A stretch of 44,144 bases of DNA from contig JAPYNK010000200.1 of assembly GCA_028285825.1 (NCBI GenBank), positions 1-44,144 on the forward strand. Reading direction: 5' to 3'. The notes under the pieces were generated by a model. It worked only from the letters and a program-made list of their open reading frames with translations, did no database searches and had not been told where the DNA came from. Position numbers and translations under genes: made by a program. This DNA is from Arenicellales bacterium. Its GTDB lineage: Bacteria; Pseudomonadota; Gammaproteobacteria; Arenicellales; Poriferihabitantaceae. Every line of letters begins with the position of its first letter. The stretch's first letter is position 1. This document shows, piece by piece, positions 1 to 8,497 of this stretch.

Positions 1-1449
1 TCGGTTCTCCGGGGTTTCCATTCCTCTATCCCTTACCTGTTGAAAAACGCTTGATATTCGCGCATGGGCGTACTGAATGTAGTAGACCGGGTTTTCCGAA
101 CTTTCCGATTTTGCCAGATCGAGATCAAAGTCCATGTGCTGATCAGAACGCCTGAGCACGTAGAAAAACCGGGCCGCATCATTGCCTACTTCCTCTCTCA
201 GCTCACGGAGCGAAACAAACTCTCCATCCCGGGTTGACATGGAGACTTTCCGGGAATCTCGATACAGGACCGCAAACTGCACCATCAAAAACTCCAGTCG
301 ATCAGCCGAATTTCCCAAGGCCCGGAACGATGCTTCTATACGCTTGGTATATCCATGATGGTCTGCACCGAATATATTGATGATTTGATCATAGTTTCGC
401 TCTGCCTTGTTGAAATGATACGCAATATCTGAAGCAAAGTAGGTTTTGCTGCCGTTGGCCCTGACCACCACGCGATCCTTGTCATCCTCGAAATCGGTAG
501 AACGAAACCAGGTGGCATCATTTTTGACGTAAAGGTAGCCGTTTTCCTCGAGATGCGCCAGCGAGGCATCAATATCCCCATTATGGACGAGCTGGCTTTC
601 GGGAAACCACCGGTCAAAAACCACTCCGAATTCTGCAAGGTCCTGCTTGATGTCCTGTACTATCGATTGACTGGCCATATCAAACAGGATCTGATAGTCA
701 TTGCCCAGTCCGGTCTTGGCCCGCTTGATCAACTCATCAATATTCTCTTCATCGTCTTCCGGCAAGCCCTGAAACAATGCTTCAGCCTGTACTGCAAATC
801 TCCTGTCATGTCTCTCAAGGAGTTGTTTCGAGATAATTCGAATGTAATCGCCCTGATATCCCCGGTTCGGGAACTTGTCGACAAGGCCAAGCTGTTCGAG
901 ATAGCGAATCCATATACTCAAGGCAAGGATGTCCATCTGGCGCCCGGCATCATTCACATAGTATTCCTTCTCGACGTCATACCCTGCATACGACAGGATT
1001 CTGGCCAGGGCATCGCCATAGGCGGCACCGCGCCCATGACCGACATGCAAGGGTCCTGTTGGATTGCTTGAGACAAACTCCAGCAAAACTTTCAGGCCAT
1101 TCTCAAGCCGGGACCTGCCGTAATCGGGGCCTGCAATTCGAATCTCGTCTATCAGTCCAAGATAAGCCTCGGAATGCACGTAAAAATTAATGAATCCGGG
1201 TCCTGCAATCTCGCAACGATCGAGAATTTCACGATCGGTTATGAGCTCGACAATGACCTGGGCACATTCCCTCGGTGAAATGCCCTCTCGCGAGGCCAGC
1301 TGCATCGCGATGTTGGTTGTGAAGTCACCGTGTGCTCCACTGCGCGGCCTGTCAATGACGATGTCATCGGGGAAAACCGTGAGATACCTTCCCTGTTGCT
1401 GCAAATTTGCAAGTGCCTGAGAGACAAGCCCCCGTACTTTTTCCTTCAT
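1..1449 (-). CDS. argS: Arginyl-tRNA synthetase (partial, C-terminus cut by window edge)
   Basis: Class I aminoacyl-tRNA synthetase that charges tRNA-Arg in the cytoplasm. The reading frame is open from the ATG at 1449 to base 1 (483 codons); the usual length is about 575, so the end of the anticodon-binding domain lies outside the window. Visible features are the N-terminal Arg-tRNA-synthetase extension (residues 1-90), the HIGH-type motif HVGHGR at about 135-140 preceded by SSNPTGP, and, near the edge, YAHARI followed by SVFQQV, typical of the DALR domain. The malic enzyme gene lies upstream on the same strand, 136 bp away. Identity is firm. The start is supported by the normal N-terminal length. 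Confidence 0.95.
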   Translation of the reverse strand, partial: MKEKVRGLVSQALANLQQQGRYLTVFPDDIVIDRPRSGAHGDFTTNIAMQLASREGISPRECAQVIVELITDREILDRCEIAGPGFINFYVHSEAYLGLIDEIRIAGPDYGRSRLENGLKVLLEFVSSNPTGPLHVGHGRGAAYGDALARILSYAGYDVEKEYYVNDAGRQMDILALSIWIRYLEQLGLVDKFPNRGYQGDYIRIISKQLLERHDRRFAVQAEALFQGLPEDDEENIDELIKRAKTGLGNDYQILFDMASQSIVQDIKQDLAEFGVVFDRWFPESQLVHNGDIDASLAHLEENGYLYVKNDATWFRSTDFEDDKDRVVVRANGSKTYFASDIAYHFNKAERNYDQIINIFGADHHGYTKRIEASFRALGNSADRLEFLMVQFAVLYRDSRKVSMSTRDGEFVSLRELREEVGNDAARFFYVLRRSDQHMDFDLDLAKSESSENPVYYIQYAHARISSVFQQVRDRGMETPENR

Positions 1450-1585
1450 GAATGCGACCTAATCATGCCGTCTGAGAATGTCAATCGGCGATTGTATTCG
1501 GATGAAACAACGAATCGGAAGCGAAACGCATCGTCTTTCAGGTTGTATTGCCCTGGTCCCGTTCAATGCTCAAGCCATGCCCTGA

Positions 1586-3208
1586 CTAATAGGTCGGATC
1601 GTACATGAACTCTTTAATATGACTTTCGATATCGGCAGGTCGAGGCAATTGGGCAATATCCTTATCCCAGGCATGGCTCGCAACCGCGGTCGCTATATTG
1701 AGCGATACCCGGCGAATCTTTTCCACTCTGGGATAGACAGAGCCATGCTCAATGTCATCCTCGGTCAAGGACTCCGCCAGAACCTTGGCGGCAACCAGAA
1801 ACATCTCATCCGGTATGTATTTAGCCTTGCAGACAATTGCGCCAAGACCAACTCCGGGGAAGATGTAGGCATTATTTCCCTGACCGGGCCGGATTAGTCG
1901 GCCATCATAAACGATGTCGTCAAAGGGACTGCCACTGGCAAATATTGCCCGCCCATCGGTCCATTGATAGGCTTCTTCAGCCGTACACTCTGCTCGACTG
2001 GTCGGGTTTGACAATGCGAATATTCCCGGTTTTGACCTGATTGATGCCATTTTGCGGACGATCTCCTGAGTAAAGGTCGCTGGCGAGCCGGTTGCCCCTA
2101 TCAGGATATCCGGGCGGTGGATATCGATCGCATCCAGTAGTTCACACTCTTCCACGTCGTGCGCATAGCGCTGGATGTAATCCGGCAGGTTTGGCAACCC
2201 TTTGCGAATCAGTCCCTGCCGGTTGAAAAACCACAGTCTCCGAGTCGCTTCTTCTTCATTGACTCCGCTTTCAATGAGTGCCTCGACAATCAGGTTTCCC
2301 ATGCCGGTCGCCGCTGATCCAGCCCCGAGAAACAGAAATTTAAGATCTCGGAAATCGACTCCTGAAAAGCGGGTCGAGGCATAAATTCCGGCCAGTACCA
2401 CGGATGCAGTGCCCTGGATGTCATCGTTAAAGCACAATGCCCTCTCGCGATAGGCATTCAGGTGGGCAAATGCATTATCGGCCGTGAAATCCTCAAACTG
2501 AATCAGCACGCCGGGAAATGCATCCTGGGCAGCTTCGATGAACTCATCCATGAGACTGAAATATTCATCGCCCTGCAAACGCGGCTGACGCAACCCAAGA
2601 TAGATGGGATCTGCAACCAACTCTTCGTTGTTGGTGCCCACATCAAACATCACCGGCAAGGTTTGGTCCGGCGAGATTCCAGCACAGGCACAATAAAGGC
2701 CAAGCTTGCCAAGCGGAATGCCCATTCCGTTTGCTCCAAGATCGCCCAAACCCAGAATTCTCCCGCCATCCGTAATGACGATAATGCGTACATCACGGTT
2801 AGGCCAGTTATGCAGAATTTTACGGATCCGGCCACGGTCCCTAGCCGTCACGTAAAAACCTTTTTCGGTGCGGAATATGCTGGCAAATTCACGACAGGCC
2901 TGCCCGACGGTCGGGGTATAGACAATGGGCAGCAATTCCTGAAAATTGTCCATGATCAGTCTGAAAAACAATCGCTCGTTACGATCTTGCAGCATGGACA
3001 GAAAAATATATTTCTCAATATCGCTTTCCTTGCGACGCATGTTGGCAAGCACACGCTTGATTTGGGTGTTCATTGAGCCCACAGCCGGCGGCAAGAGCCC
3101 ACGCAACCCGTACCGGTCACGTTCTTCCTCGGTGAATGCGGTCGACTTGTTGCATGCGGCACTGTGCAGCAGCTTGACGCCCGTTAACCCATGCTCATTG
3201 TTGCTCAT
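1586..3208 (-). CDS. maeA: NAD-dependent malic enzyme (malate dehydrogenase, decarboxylating)
   Basis: Oxidatively decarboxylates malate to pyruvate, linking the TCA cycle to pyruvate in the cytosol. The protein is 540 residues, close to the long (about 560-residue) SfcA/MaeA type. It shows VYTPTVG (about 97-103, with the catalytic Tyr), the DGGRILGLGDLG block (147-158), the malic enzyme signature FNDDIQGTA (260-268) and a dinucleotide-binding GAGSAATG (295-302). I chose the ATG at 3208 because AGGAG lies 7 nt upstream. An in-frame upstream start would extend 16 residues into the neighbouring gene. Its first bases overlap the 3' end of the broken spl-family gene by 14 nt, so the two were probably co-transcribed. 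NAD preference is inferred from overall similarity to the long form. Confidence 0.93.
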   Translation of the reverse strand: MSNNEHGLTGVKLLHSAACNKSTAFTEEERDRYGLRGLLPPAVGSMNTQIKRVLANMRRKESDIEKYIFLSMLQDRNERLFFRLIMDNFQELLPIVYTPTVGQACREFASIFRTEKGFYVTARDRGRIRKILHNWPNRDVRIIVITDGGRILGLGDLGANGMGIPLGKLGLYCACAGISPDQTLPVMFDVGTNNEELVADPIYLGLRQPRLQGDEYFSLMDEFIEAAQDAFPGVLIQFEDFTADNAFAHLNAYRERALCFNDDIQGTASVVLAGIYASTRFSGVDFRDLKFLFLGAGSAATGMGNLIVEALIESGVNEEEATRRLWFFNRQGLIRKGLPNLPDYIQRYAHDVEECELLDAIDIHRPDILIGATGSPATFTQEIVRKMASIRSKPGIFALSNPTSRAECTAEEAYQWTDGRAIFASGSPFDDIVYDGRLIRPGQGNNAYIFPGVGLGAIVCKAKYIPDEMFLVAAKVLAESLTEDDIEHGSVYPRVEKIRRVSLNIATAVASHAWDKDIAQLPRPADIESHIKEFMYDPTY

Positions 3209-4144
3209 TTTCTTTCTCCTGTCTGATGCTTGATTGTACCTTGTCAAAATAGGCATTCTTCATCGCATTTTCAAAATCCCGGTTGTTGTCATATTGATAG
3301 CCGAATACCGGCTTCCATAAATCATGGGGTTCCATGCAAAGATAAAAGAACACGCGCTCATGCCAATGCTCAAACGCATCATATACAGCACTGAACATGT
3401 CAATCTTGACATGTTCGGGATAGGATAGTTTTCCAGCACATTCTTCAAGTGGCATTTGCAGAATTTTGCTCTTCAGATTTCGTTTTCGGATGGTTTTCAT
3501 AACCGCTCGGGTATAAGTCAGGGTTCCCAGTGAAACCATGGCGACTTGATCCGGGTCAAAGGTCTGTACCAGCGTATGCGCAAGGTCCGTATAGTCCGGT
3601 TCCCATCCCGAATAATGAACAATCGGATGAAAATGAAATCCTACCAAAACCCCCTTTCTGGCCATCGCATGTGCCGCATCCAGGCGTTGCCGCAGACTGG
3701 CTGTTAAATGCTCCTCATGGTCAATAATCACCTGTGCATTTAGCGACCAGGTACAGATCACGTTTTTCGGAACCGGGTTATCCAGTAACCATCCGATATT
3801 TCTGGATTTGGTTTTGAGTTCAAGCAGGACGTTTGGATTTTGTTCGGCAAATGTGCAAAGAGCCTCAAGTACACCCTGGTGGTTTCCCCACATCAATGAA
3901 TCGGATGACTGCCCCGTTCCAATATGGTAGAGCCGATCACTCTTAAACTTCAGCCTTTGCAGTCTGGATGAAAAATCCGGGTCAAATGCGCCATATCGCT
4001 TACCCTGCACAGTTCCTGTTGCGTAAAGCGCATTTCGTGAGCCTTGCTGCGAACAAAGTCCTGAACCTGTTCGCTCAACAGACTGAACGACGAATGTTCT
4101 ACGATCTTCTCAAACTTGGCGCGATAGGTTGAGTCGGAATGCAT
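3195..4144 (-). pseudogene. Spore photoproduct lyase-family radical SAM gene with internal deletion and frameshift
   Basis: Two frames on the minus strand together resemble one protein of the SplB-like family (radical SAM enzymes that repair thymine photoproducts). The N-terminal part (4144 down to about 3990) has FVRSKAHEMRFTQQEL, a typical start of this family. After a frame change, the C-terminal part (to 3195) runs from about YGAFDPDF through YHIGTGQSSDSLMWGN, LELKTKS, GFHFHP and FYLCMEPHDLW to a normal end. Between them the family has roughly 100 residues containing the CxxxCxxC cluster that binds the 4Fe-4S/SAM cofactor. That block is absent, and the junction lies near 3984-3997. Without it the enzyme cannot bind SAM, so I call a pseudogene. 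The junction does not look like a programmed frameshift, because sequence is missing and not merely out of frame. Family assignment is from remembered motifs. Confidence 0.85.
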
Positions 4145-4381
4145 GAATGCCAGGCGATCTGATTGAGTCAGCAGGTATAATCTACCGGTGAATACCGAAA
4201 ACTCCTACGACACTTTCAGAACGGATAAATCAGTGAATTTGCAGAAAACCGGATTTCTTTCGGCGAGAGCTGAAATTGATTCGTGGCCCTGGTTTTGATT
4301 TTATCACCAATTCACCAAAGCAGCGAAATTACCGCAAGACCTGAAAGAACCTTTCCTGTTGGTGCAGCCTGACGACACGCA
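4145..4381. other. Intergenic region between divergent broken genes
   Basis: This 237-base gap lies between the start of the minus-strand spl-family remnant and the start of the plus-strand rnfB remnant. It would have held the divergent promoters of both. I see no convincing -35/-10 pair, RNA gene or repeat in it. Confidence 0.4.
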
Positions 4382-4929
4382 TTGCCAACAGGTCCCTGCA
4401 GGAATTCAAGATTGAATCATTCAGCCGTCCCCACAGATCAGATTGACCAATGCCTGCCGCAAACGCAGTGTACGCTTTGTGGCTATCCTGGCTGTTGGGA
4501 ATATGCAGAGGCCATCGCCCACGGACATGCAGAAATCAACCAGTGCCCACCTGGAGGAACTATCACGATCTCTGCGTTGGCAACATTGCTGAATCGTCCT
4601 GAAATCCCCCTCAATGAAAAGCACGGGGTTCAGAAAAGGAAGAAAGTGGCCCGGATCCGGGAGATCGACTGCATTGGCTGCAAACTGTGCATGAAGGTCT
4701 GCCCAGTGGATTGCATTGTCGGTGCCGACAAGCGCCTAGCCTCTGGCCAGACTTTACCGAAGAGCAGGTAGTGCGAGCCCGCATTGATGTTCATCATAAA
4801 CTCGAGAGGAAAAAGAAACATGCTTCGGAGTGCTCATCGGACATGACGCCGATCGGCCGTAAACGACTCCGACGGGAAATCAAGGCGGCCGTCAAGCGCA
4901 AAAAATCTGCCCGTAACGATGATTCATGA
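4382..4929 (+). pseudogene. rnfB: RnfB-type 4Fe-4S electron-transport ferredoxin, internally deleted and frameshifted
   Basis: The first frame (4382-4771) encodes the N-terminal Fe-S domain of RnfB-like proteins, with [12 protein letters not shown] and a further Cys downstream in NQCPPGG. It continues to the first ferredoxin cluster, [12 protein letters not shown], at about 4672-4708, followed by VDCIVGADK. In intact relatives a second CxxCxxCxxxCP cluster follows. Here the sequence jumps, near 4727-4745, into another frame encoding the usual basic tail ([19 protein letters not shown], ending at the TGA 4927-4929). About 30 residues with the second cluster are therefore missing and the frame is lost. 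The tail's stop overlaps the nth ATG (ATGA), showing an old rnfB-nth operon. A TTG at 4412 with AGGA upstream could be the original start. The remaining single-cluster product could still be translated, but its function is doubtful. Confidence 0.82.
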
Positions 4930-5287
4930 ACGCTGCTGCAATTTCTGAAACCTTCGCCAGGCTGGCCAGGAACAATCCTGCCCCGACTACTGAACTCGCG
5001 TATCGCTCTGAATTTGAATTGTTGATCTCTGTAATTCTGTCTGCCCAGGCAACCGATATTTCCGTGAACAAGGCCACCCGTAATCTATTTCAAATCGCCA
5101 ATACCCCTTCGGCAATCCTTGCGCTCGGTTTGGACGCAAGCTGATGAAGCGGGTTCCGAATCGATTCAAGAAGAATGCCCATCATTGGCTAATTCTTCAT
5201 GGTCGGTACGTGTGCACGGCACGCAAGCCAAAATGCGGATCGTGCGTGATCAATGATCTCTGCAACAGTGCTTTCAAGTTCAATTAA
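4926..5287 (+). pseudogene. nth: Endonuclease III (nth), central domain deleted, frameshifted
   Basis: Endonuclease III is a base-excision-repair glycosylase/AP lyase for oxidised pyrimidines. The first frame (4926-5144) matches its N-terminus: NNPAPTTELAYRSEFELLISVILSAQATD in two pieces, then VNKATRNLF and TPSAILALGLD. The frame then shifts near 5132-5146 to a segment reading KLMKRVPNRF, AHHWLILHGRYVC and a C-x6-C-x2-C-x5-C iron-sulfur site, and stops at 5287. Intact proteins have about 210 residues. Roughly 100 central residues are gone, including the helix-hairpin-helix and the catalytic Lys and Asp. The Fe-S site survives but the enzyme cannot be functional. It is coupled to the upstream rnfB remnant by an ATGA overlap. 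Confidence 0.88.
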
Positions 5288-5891
5288 CCGGCTTTCTCAA
5301 GTCATGTCCATAAAACCCGGTTTGGTCCGCCCATCTCTACCTGCAAAAGGCCTTTGATGAACTCAGTCGGAAATTGCGGACCGCTTGTCAAGAGACTTCT
5401 GAAAGTTTTTTGCCGTATCGAAAAAAACTTTTTATCAATGGCTTGTGATTCGATTAATGGCATTGATGAAGATGCCATTGACAGTGGCCCGGCGTTTCGC
5501 CTGCCTGTTTTCAAGTGGTCAGCTTTGAACCCATATGGCCAAAGCAATGTTCTCATGCCTGATGCCATGCATCCAGTTTCAGGACGCCCCCAAGTGTCCG
5601 GTCTTGCGGTCTGCACCTGCCTAACCACATGACTCTAGCACAGGCCTGATACGGAAAAGTCGGGATTGTCAGCATTTCGGTGCTGTGCGAACGCCTTGAG
5701 ATCCTGATCGCAGCCAATGCCGGGACAAGAAGGTGAAAGGGCATTTATCGGTTCAGAAATTCTTTCCGACGAAAAATTCGTCCTGGATGTCCCCGATCAA
5801 GGTTAGTAGTGGTCGAGTGAAAGGGTATAATCCCCGCATTGCTGTTTTCACTCAAAAACACGGCACCTCTTTTCTGATTAAGGGATAACTG
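5288..5891. other. 604-base stretch without a recognisable gene
   Basis: Both strands contain only short open frames (up to about 108 codons) with no motif I recognise, and they overlap each other on opposite strands. The stretch lies directly downstream of three broken genes, so it may be decayed coding sequence, but nothing in it proves that. Its last 90 bases hold a promoter candidate for the arsS-type gene. Confidence 0.5.
5803..5831 (+). promoter_or_regulatory. Candidate sigma-70 promoter for arsS
   Basis: A perfect -10 TATAAT lies at 5826-5831, with TTAGTA at 5803-5808 and a 17-bp spacer. The -35 is a weak match. The distance to the start codon of the radical SAM gene (60 bases) is reasonable. 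Confidence 0.45.
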
Positions 5892-6860
5892 ATGGATATC
5901 AAGGTTAGACACAACTTCACGCAAACACTCAAAGATCATGAATGCCCCCCCTTGCGTCGGGCAAAGCTCTCTGAACTGCAAATCAATACCGGTTACTTGT
6001 GCAATCAGGCCTGTGAGCACTGCCATGTAGAAGCCGGACCCAAACGGACCGAGCTAATGACCTGGGAGACGATGCAGCGCATACTAAAATGGATTGATCA
6101 CAATCATGTCAAATCGGTCGATATCACCGGTGGTGCACCCGAGTTAAACCCTCATTTTCGGCAATTTTGCGATGCTCTGAGATCTCGCAATGTCGCGATT
6201 ACAAGTCGTTGCAACATCACGGTTCAATTTGAACAGGGGCAGGAATACCTCGCAAGCTGGTATGCCGAACGCAGGATTCGTCTGGTCTGCTCACTTCCCT
6301 GCTACAGTCGCAAGAATGTCGACCAGCAACGCGGCAAGGGCGTATTTGACAAGAGCATTCAGGGGCTATTGAATTTCAATCAGCATGGCTATGGGATAGA
6401 CCCTGACTTGATCCTTGATTTGGTCTACAATCCAGTCGGGCCCTATCTGCCGCCTGTTCAGTCATTGCTTGAGGTCGATTACAAGAAAGCTCTTTCGGAA
6501 GACTTCGGCATTGTCTTCAATCGACTTCTGGCACTAACCAATCTGCCCGTAAAGCGTTTTCGCCATTTCCTGGAGAGAACCAATCAGCTGGGAGATTATC
6601 AGCAGCTTCTGGCAGAGAACTTCAATCCTCTCACCGTTGAGCATCTGATGTGCAGACACCTGATCAGCGTGGACTGGCAAGGGAATGTCTATGACTGCGA
6701 CTTCAACCAGATGATCGGCATGCATCTGGGAAGGGGAAACCCTGCCAAACTGTGGGAGCTCGAGGCAGGCGGCCTCGCTGACAATCTGATCCGGGTGGGC
6801 GATCACTGCTATGGCTGTACTGCCGGTGCCGGCAGCAGCTGTGGCGGCACTCTGGATTAA
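5892..6860 (+). CDS. arsS: ArsS-type radical SAM protein (arsenosugar biosynthesis family), cysteine form
   Basis: A 322-residue radical SAM protein. It has CNQACEHCH, the CxxxCxxC cluster site (C37, C41, C44), then ITGGAPELNPHF, and a C-terminal cysteine-rich end HCYGCTAGAGSSCGG (C306, C309, C317). These features match the family annotated as arsenosugar biosynthesis radical SAM (seleno)protein ArsS, which is thought to join adenosyl groups to methylated arsenic. Some relatives use selenocysteine near the C-terminus. Here the motif is read with ordinary codons. The start at 5892 is supported by AAGGG 8 nt upstream. The usual partner, arsenite methyltransferase arsM, is not in this window. 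It is convergent with the yqaA-like gene. Family assignment is good; substrate is inferred. Confidence 0.85.
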   Translation: MDIKVRHNFTQTLKDHECPPLRRAKLSELQINTGYLCNQACEHCHVEAGPKRTELMTWETMQRILKWIDHNHVKSVDITGGAPELNPHFRQFCDALRSRNVAITSRCNITVQFEQGQEYLASWYAERRIRLVCSLPCYSRKNVDQQRGKGVFDKSIQGLLNFNQHGYGIDPDLILDLVYNPVGPYLPPVQSLLEVDYKKALSEDFGIVFNRLLALTNLPVKRFRHFLERTNQLGDYQQLLAENFNPLTVEHLMCRHLISVDWQGNVYDCDFNQMIGMHLGRGNPAKLWELEAGGLADNLIRVGDHCYGCTAGAGSSCGGTLD

Positions 6861-6903
6861 TCAAGTTTTTGACAAGGCTACCCCTTACCAGACTCCGTTA
6901 AAT

Positions 6904-7338
6904 CTATGCCTGGCTGAAAACCCATAGCAGAACGGCATATCTGGCAAGCTTGCCAAGAAAAATCATGAGCGAGCATAACGCAACGGGCAATCTTAGGTAC
7001 CCGGCTGCCAGGCAGAGCGGATCCCCCACAACCGGCATCCAGGAAAACAATAACGCCATCGGACCCCATTTCGCTACTCGATTCAGGGCCCGATCTTCCA
7101 GCTTGAAACGCTTTTGAATGCTCTGGTGCCAGGACATTTTCGATAATCCCCGTTTGAGCACCCAGCCAAGTGCAAACATGAGACAGCCTCCTGTCGTATT
7201 GCCAGCTGTAGCTACCGCCAACAGGATGAATACCGGGTATTTATCTGACTGGAAAAGATAATACAGCAGTAATTCCACGCCGAATGGAGCGAGTGTGGAG
7301 GCAAGTACCGAACCAAAAAATAAACCGGCAAGTTCCAT
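6904..7338 (-). CDS. yqaA: YqaA/DedA-type small inner-membrane protein
   Basis: A 144-residue, strongly hydrophobic protein with about four membrane segments. The central loop has a WGPMALLFSWMPVVGDPL motif followed by AAGYLRLP, typical of the YqaA branch of the SNARE-associated/DedA superfamily (COG1238). These are inner-membrane proteins of poorly known, probably transport-related, function. It has the usual length of about 140-145. It lies on the minus strand, tail-to-tail with arsS (43 bp apart) and 77 bp downstream of yggT. Function is not inferable beyond the family. Confidence 0.8.
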   Translation of the reverse strand: MELAGLFFGSVLASTLAPFGVELLLYYLFQSDKYPVFILLAVATAGNTTGGCLMFALGWVLKRGLSKMSWHQSIQKRFKLEDRALNRVAKWGPMALLFSWMPVVGDPLCLAAGYLRLPVALCSLMIFLGKLARYAVLLWVFSQA

Positions 7339-7415
7339 CAGTTGTTGGACAGTCAGCTCCAGGGAACCTCAAGGGGCATGCCAGCCAATCGCAGTGAAGG
7401 AAGCGAAACGGTTGT

Positions 7416-7769
7416 TCAGAGCAGTAATTCGATAAAGGATGCTATGCCACGTGCAAATTCTGTCTCAAGAGGAAACGACAACATGCCCATGACCGAATAC
7501 CCCAGTATCCATGGCATCAGATAAAACCGAATCATATAGAAGAACCAGGCAACATACAGAGGCACCAGACCCTCGACCAGAAAGCCCGGGGTGATCGGCT
7601 TGAACAGTCGTATCAGGGGGTCCGTATATTTGACAAAGACACGCATAAAAAAGAATTTGCTGTCCTGCGGAAGAAATATTCCCATTCCGAAGCGTCCGAT
7701 CAGGGTCCACATGACCATTCCCATGATGTAATCAAAGGTCAACAGCCAAATTGGAAATTCTGCATACAT
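7416..7769 (-). CDS. yggT: YggT family integral membrane protein
   Basis: A 117-residue membrane protein with two to three hydrophobic segments. The motif DPLIRLFKPITPGF followed by LVPLYVAWFFYMIRF is the YggT signature. YggT proteins are small bacterial membrane proteins linked to osmotic tolerance or cell-envelope functions, and often sit next to proC; no proC is present here. I see no clear Shine-Dalgarno sequence before the ATG at 7769, so the start is tentative. It may share a transcript with the yqaA gene. Confidence 0.78.
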   Translation of the reverse strand: MYAEFPIWLLTFDYIMGMVMWTLIGRFGMGIFLPQDSKFFFMRVFVKYTDPLIRLFKPITPGFLVEGLVPLYVAWFFYMIRFYLMPWILGYSVMGMLSFPLETEFARGIASFIELLL

Positions 7770-8450
7770 GGTGAATGACGAGTGGTTGAGACATGATTGA
7801 CGAGTGGACTGAAGATCCTCAATTCCCGCAAGGTGCAGTATATCGAATTGAGAGGATGTTGGTAAGCTCTGCGATTATCCGTGGTTTTGGAAAAAACCCG
7901 ATTCTTTCCGGCAAGTGCCCGCAGGACAGCCGGGAACCAGTTTGGCCGGAAATGGTAAAAACAGCAGGAGTCCGTCCTACCCTGCTTGTGCGAAAATTCT
8001 CCTGAAGCCATCGAAAATCATGACGGATCATATTGGCTTGCGACCTTGTTCGCCTCACACCATGCCGGCATATTGATTTTGAACTGCATGTCCTGCATGC
8101 CTGGTCCCTGTATTTTCCAGATAATACCGATTTTTGTCCATACCCGGTTTGGCCGGGTCTTGATGTCTGAGGCCGGAATTACCACCCTGCCACTGTCTTG
8201 AACCTCGGGATTTCGTGCTTGAATGCATGACTCGCAGACGCTTCTGCATGCAGCAAGGAATATTTTCCGGCTGAAAATTCGGCTGTCCTGCAGTAATAAA
8301 CCGGTATGCGCGGGAAAACGCCATGCCGTTGCCGGATTTTGAACAAGAGGACGATGAACGGTTAGCCGGAAGCGGGGTCTGGCGTCCGGCATCCGGTCTC
8401 AGGCTTTATTCTACACACATATGCTCCATGCCGGCTCGCAAGCCCGAAAA
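7770..8450. other. About 680 bases without a recognisable gene
   Basis: Short overlapping frames exist on both strands (up to about 124 codons on the minus strand), but none shows a familiar domain, good ribosome binding site or membrane pattern. A small hairpin (ACCCGG, 5-base loop, CCGGGT) lies at 8143-8159 without a T-run. The region may be decayed sequence. I cannot support a gene. Confidence 0.45.
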
Positions 8451-8475
8451 AAAACCGGGGACGAGCCCCGGTTTT
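8451..8475 (-). terminator. Rho-independent terminator of the symporter operon
   Basis: A 10-bp perfect stem, AAAACCGGGG / CCCCGGTTTT, with a 5-base loop is followed on the minus strand by a run of T (8 in total with the stem end). It starts 22 bases beyond the symporter stop codon. Confidence 0.88.
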
Positions 8476-8497
8476 CAATGCACATGAAGATTCAGGC

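Noticed and set aside
3195-4144. Programmed ribosomal frameshift in the spl-family gene
   Set aside because: No slippery heptamer is seen at the junction, and the conserved cofactor region is physically absent, so a frameshift alone would not restore the enzyme.
8143-8159. Small hairpin ACCCGG-TTTGG-CCGGGT as a terminator
   Set aside because: No T-run follows on either strand and no gene ends next to it.
8018-8392. A 124-codon minus-strand open frame between yggT and the symporter
   Set aside because: There is no ribosome binding site or recognisable domain, and it is overlapped by other equally weak frames on both strands.
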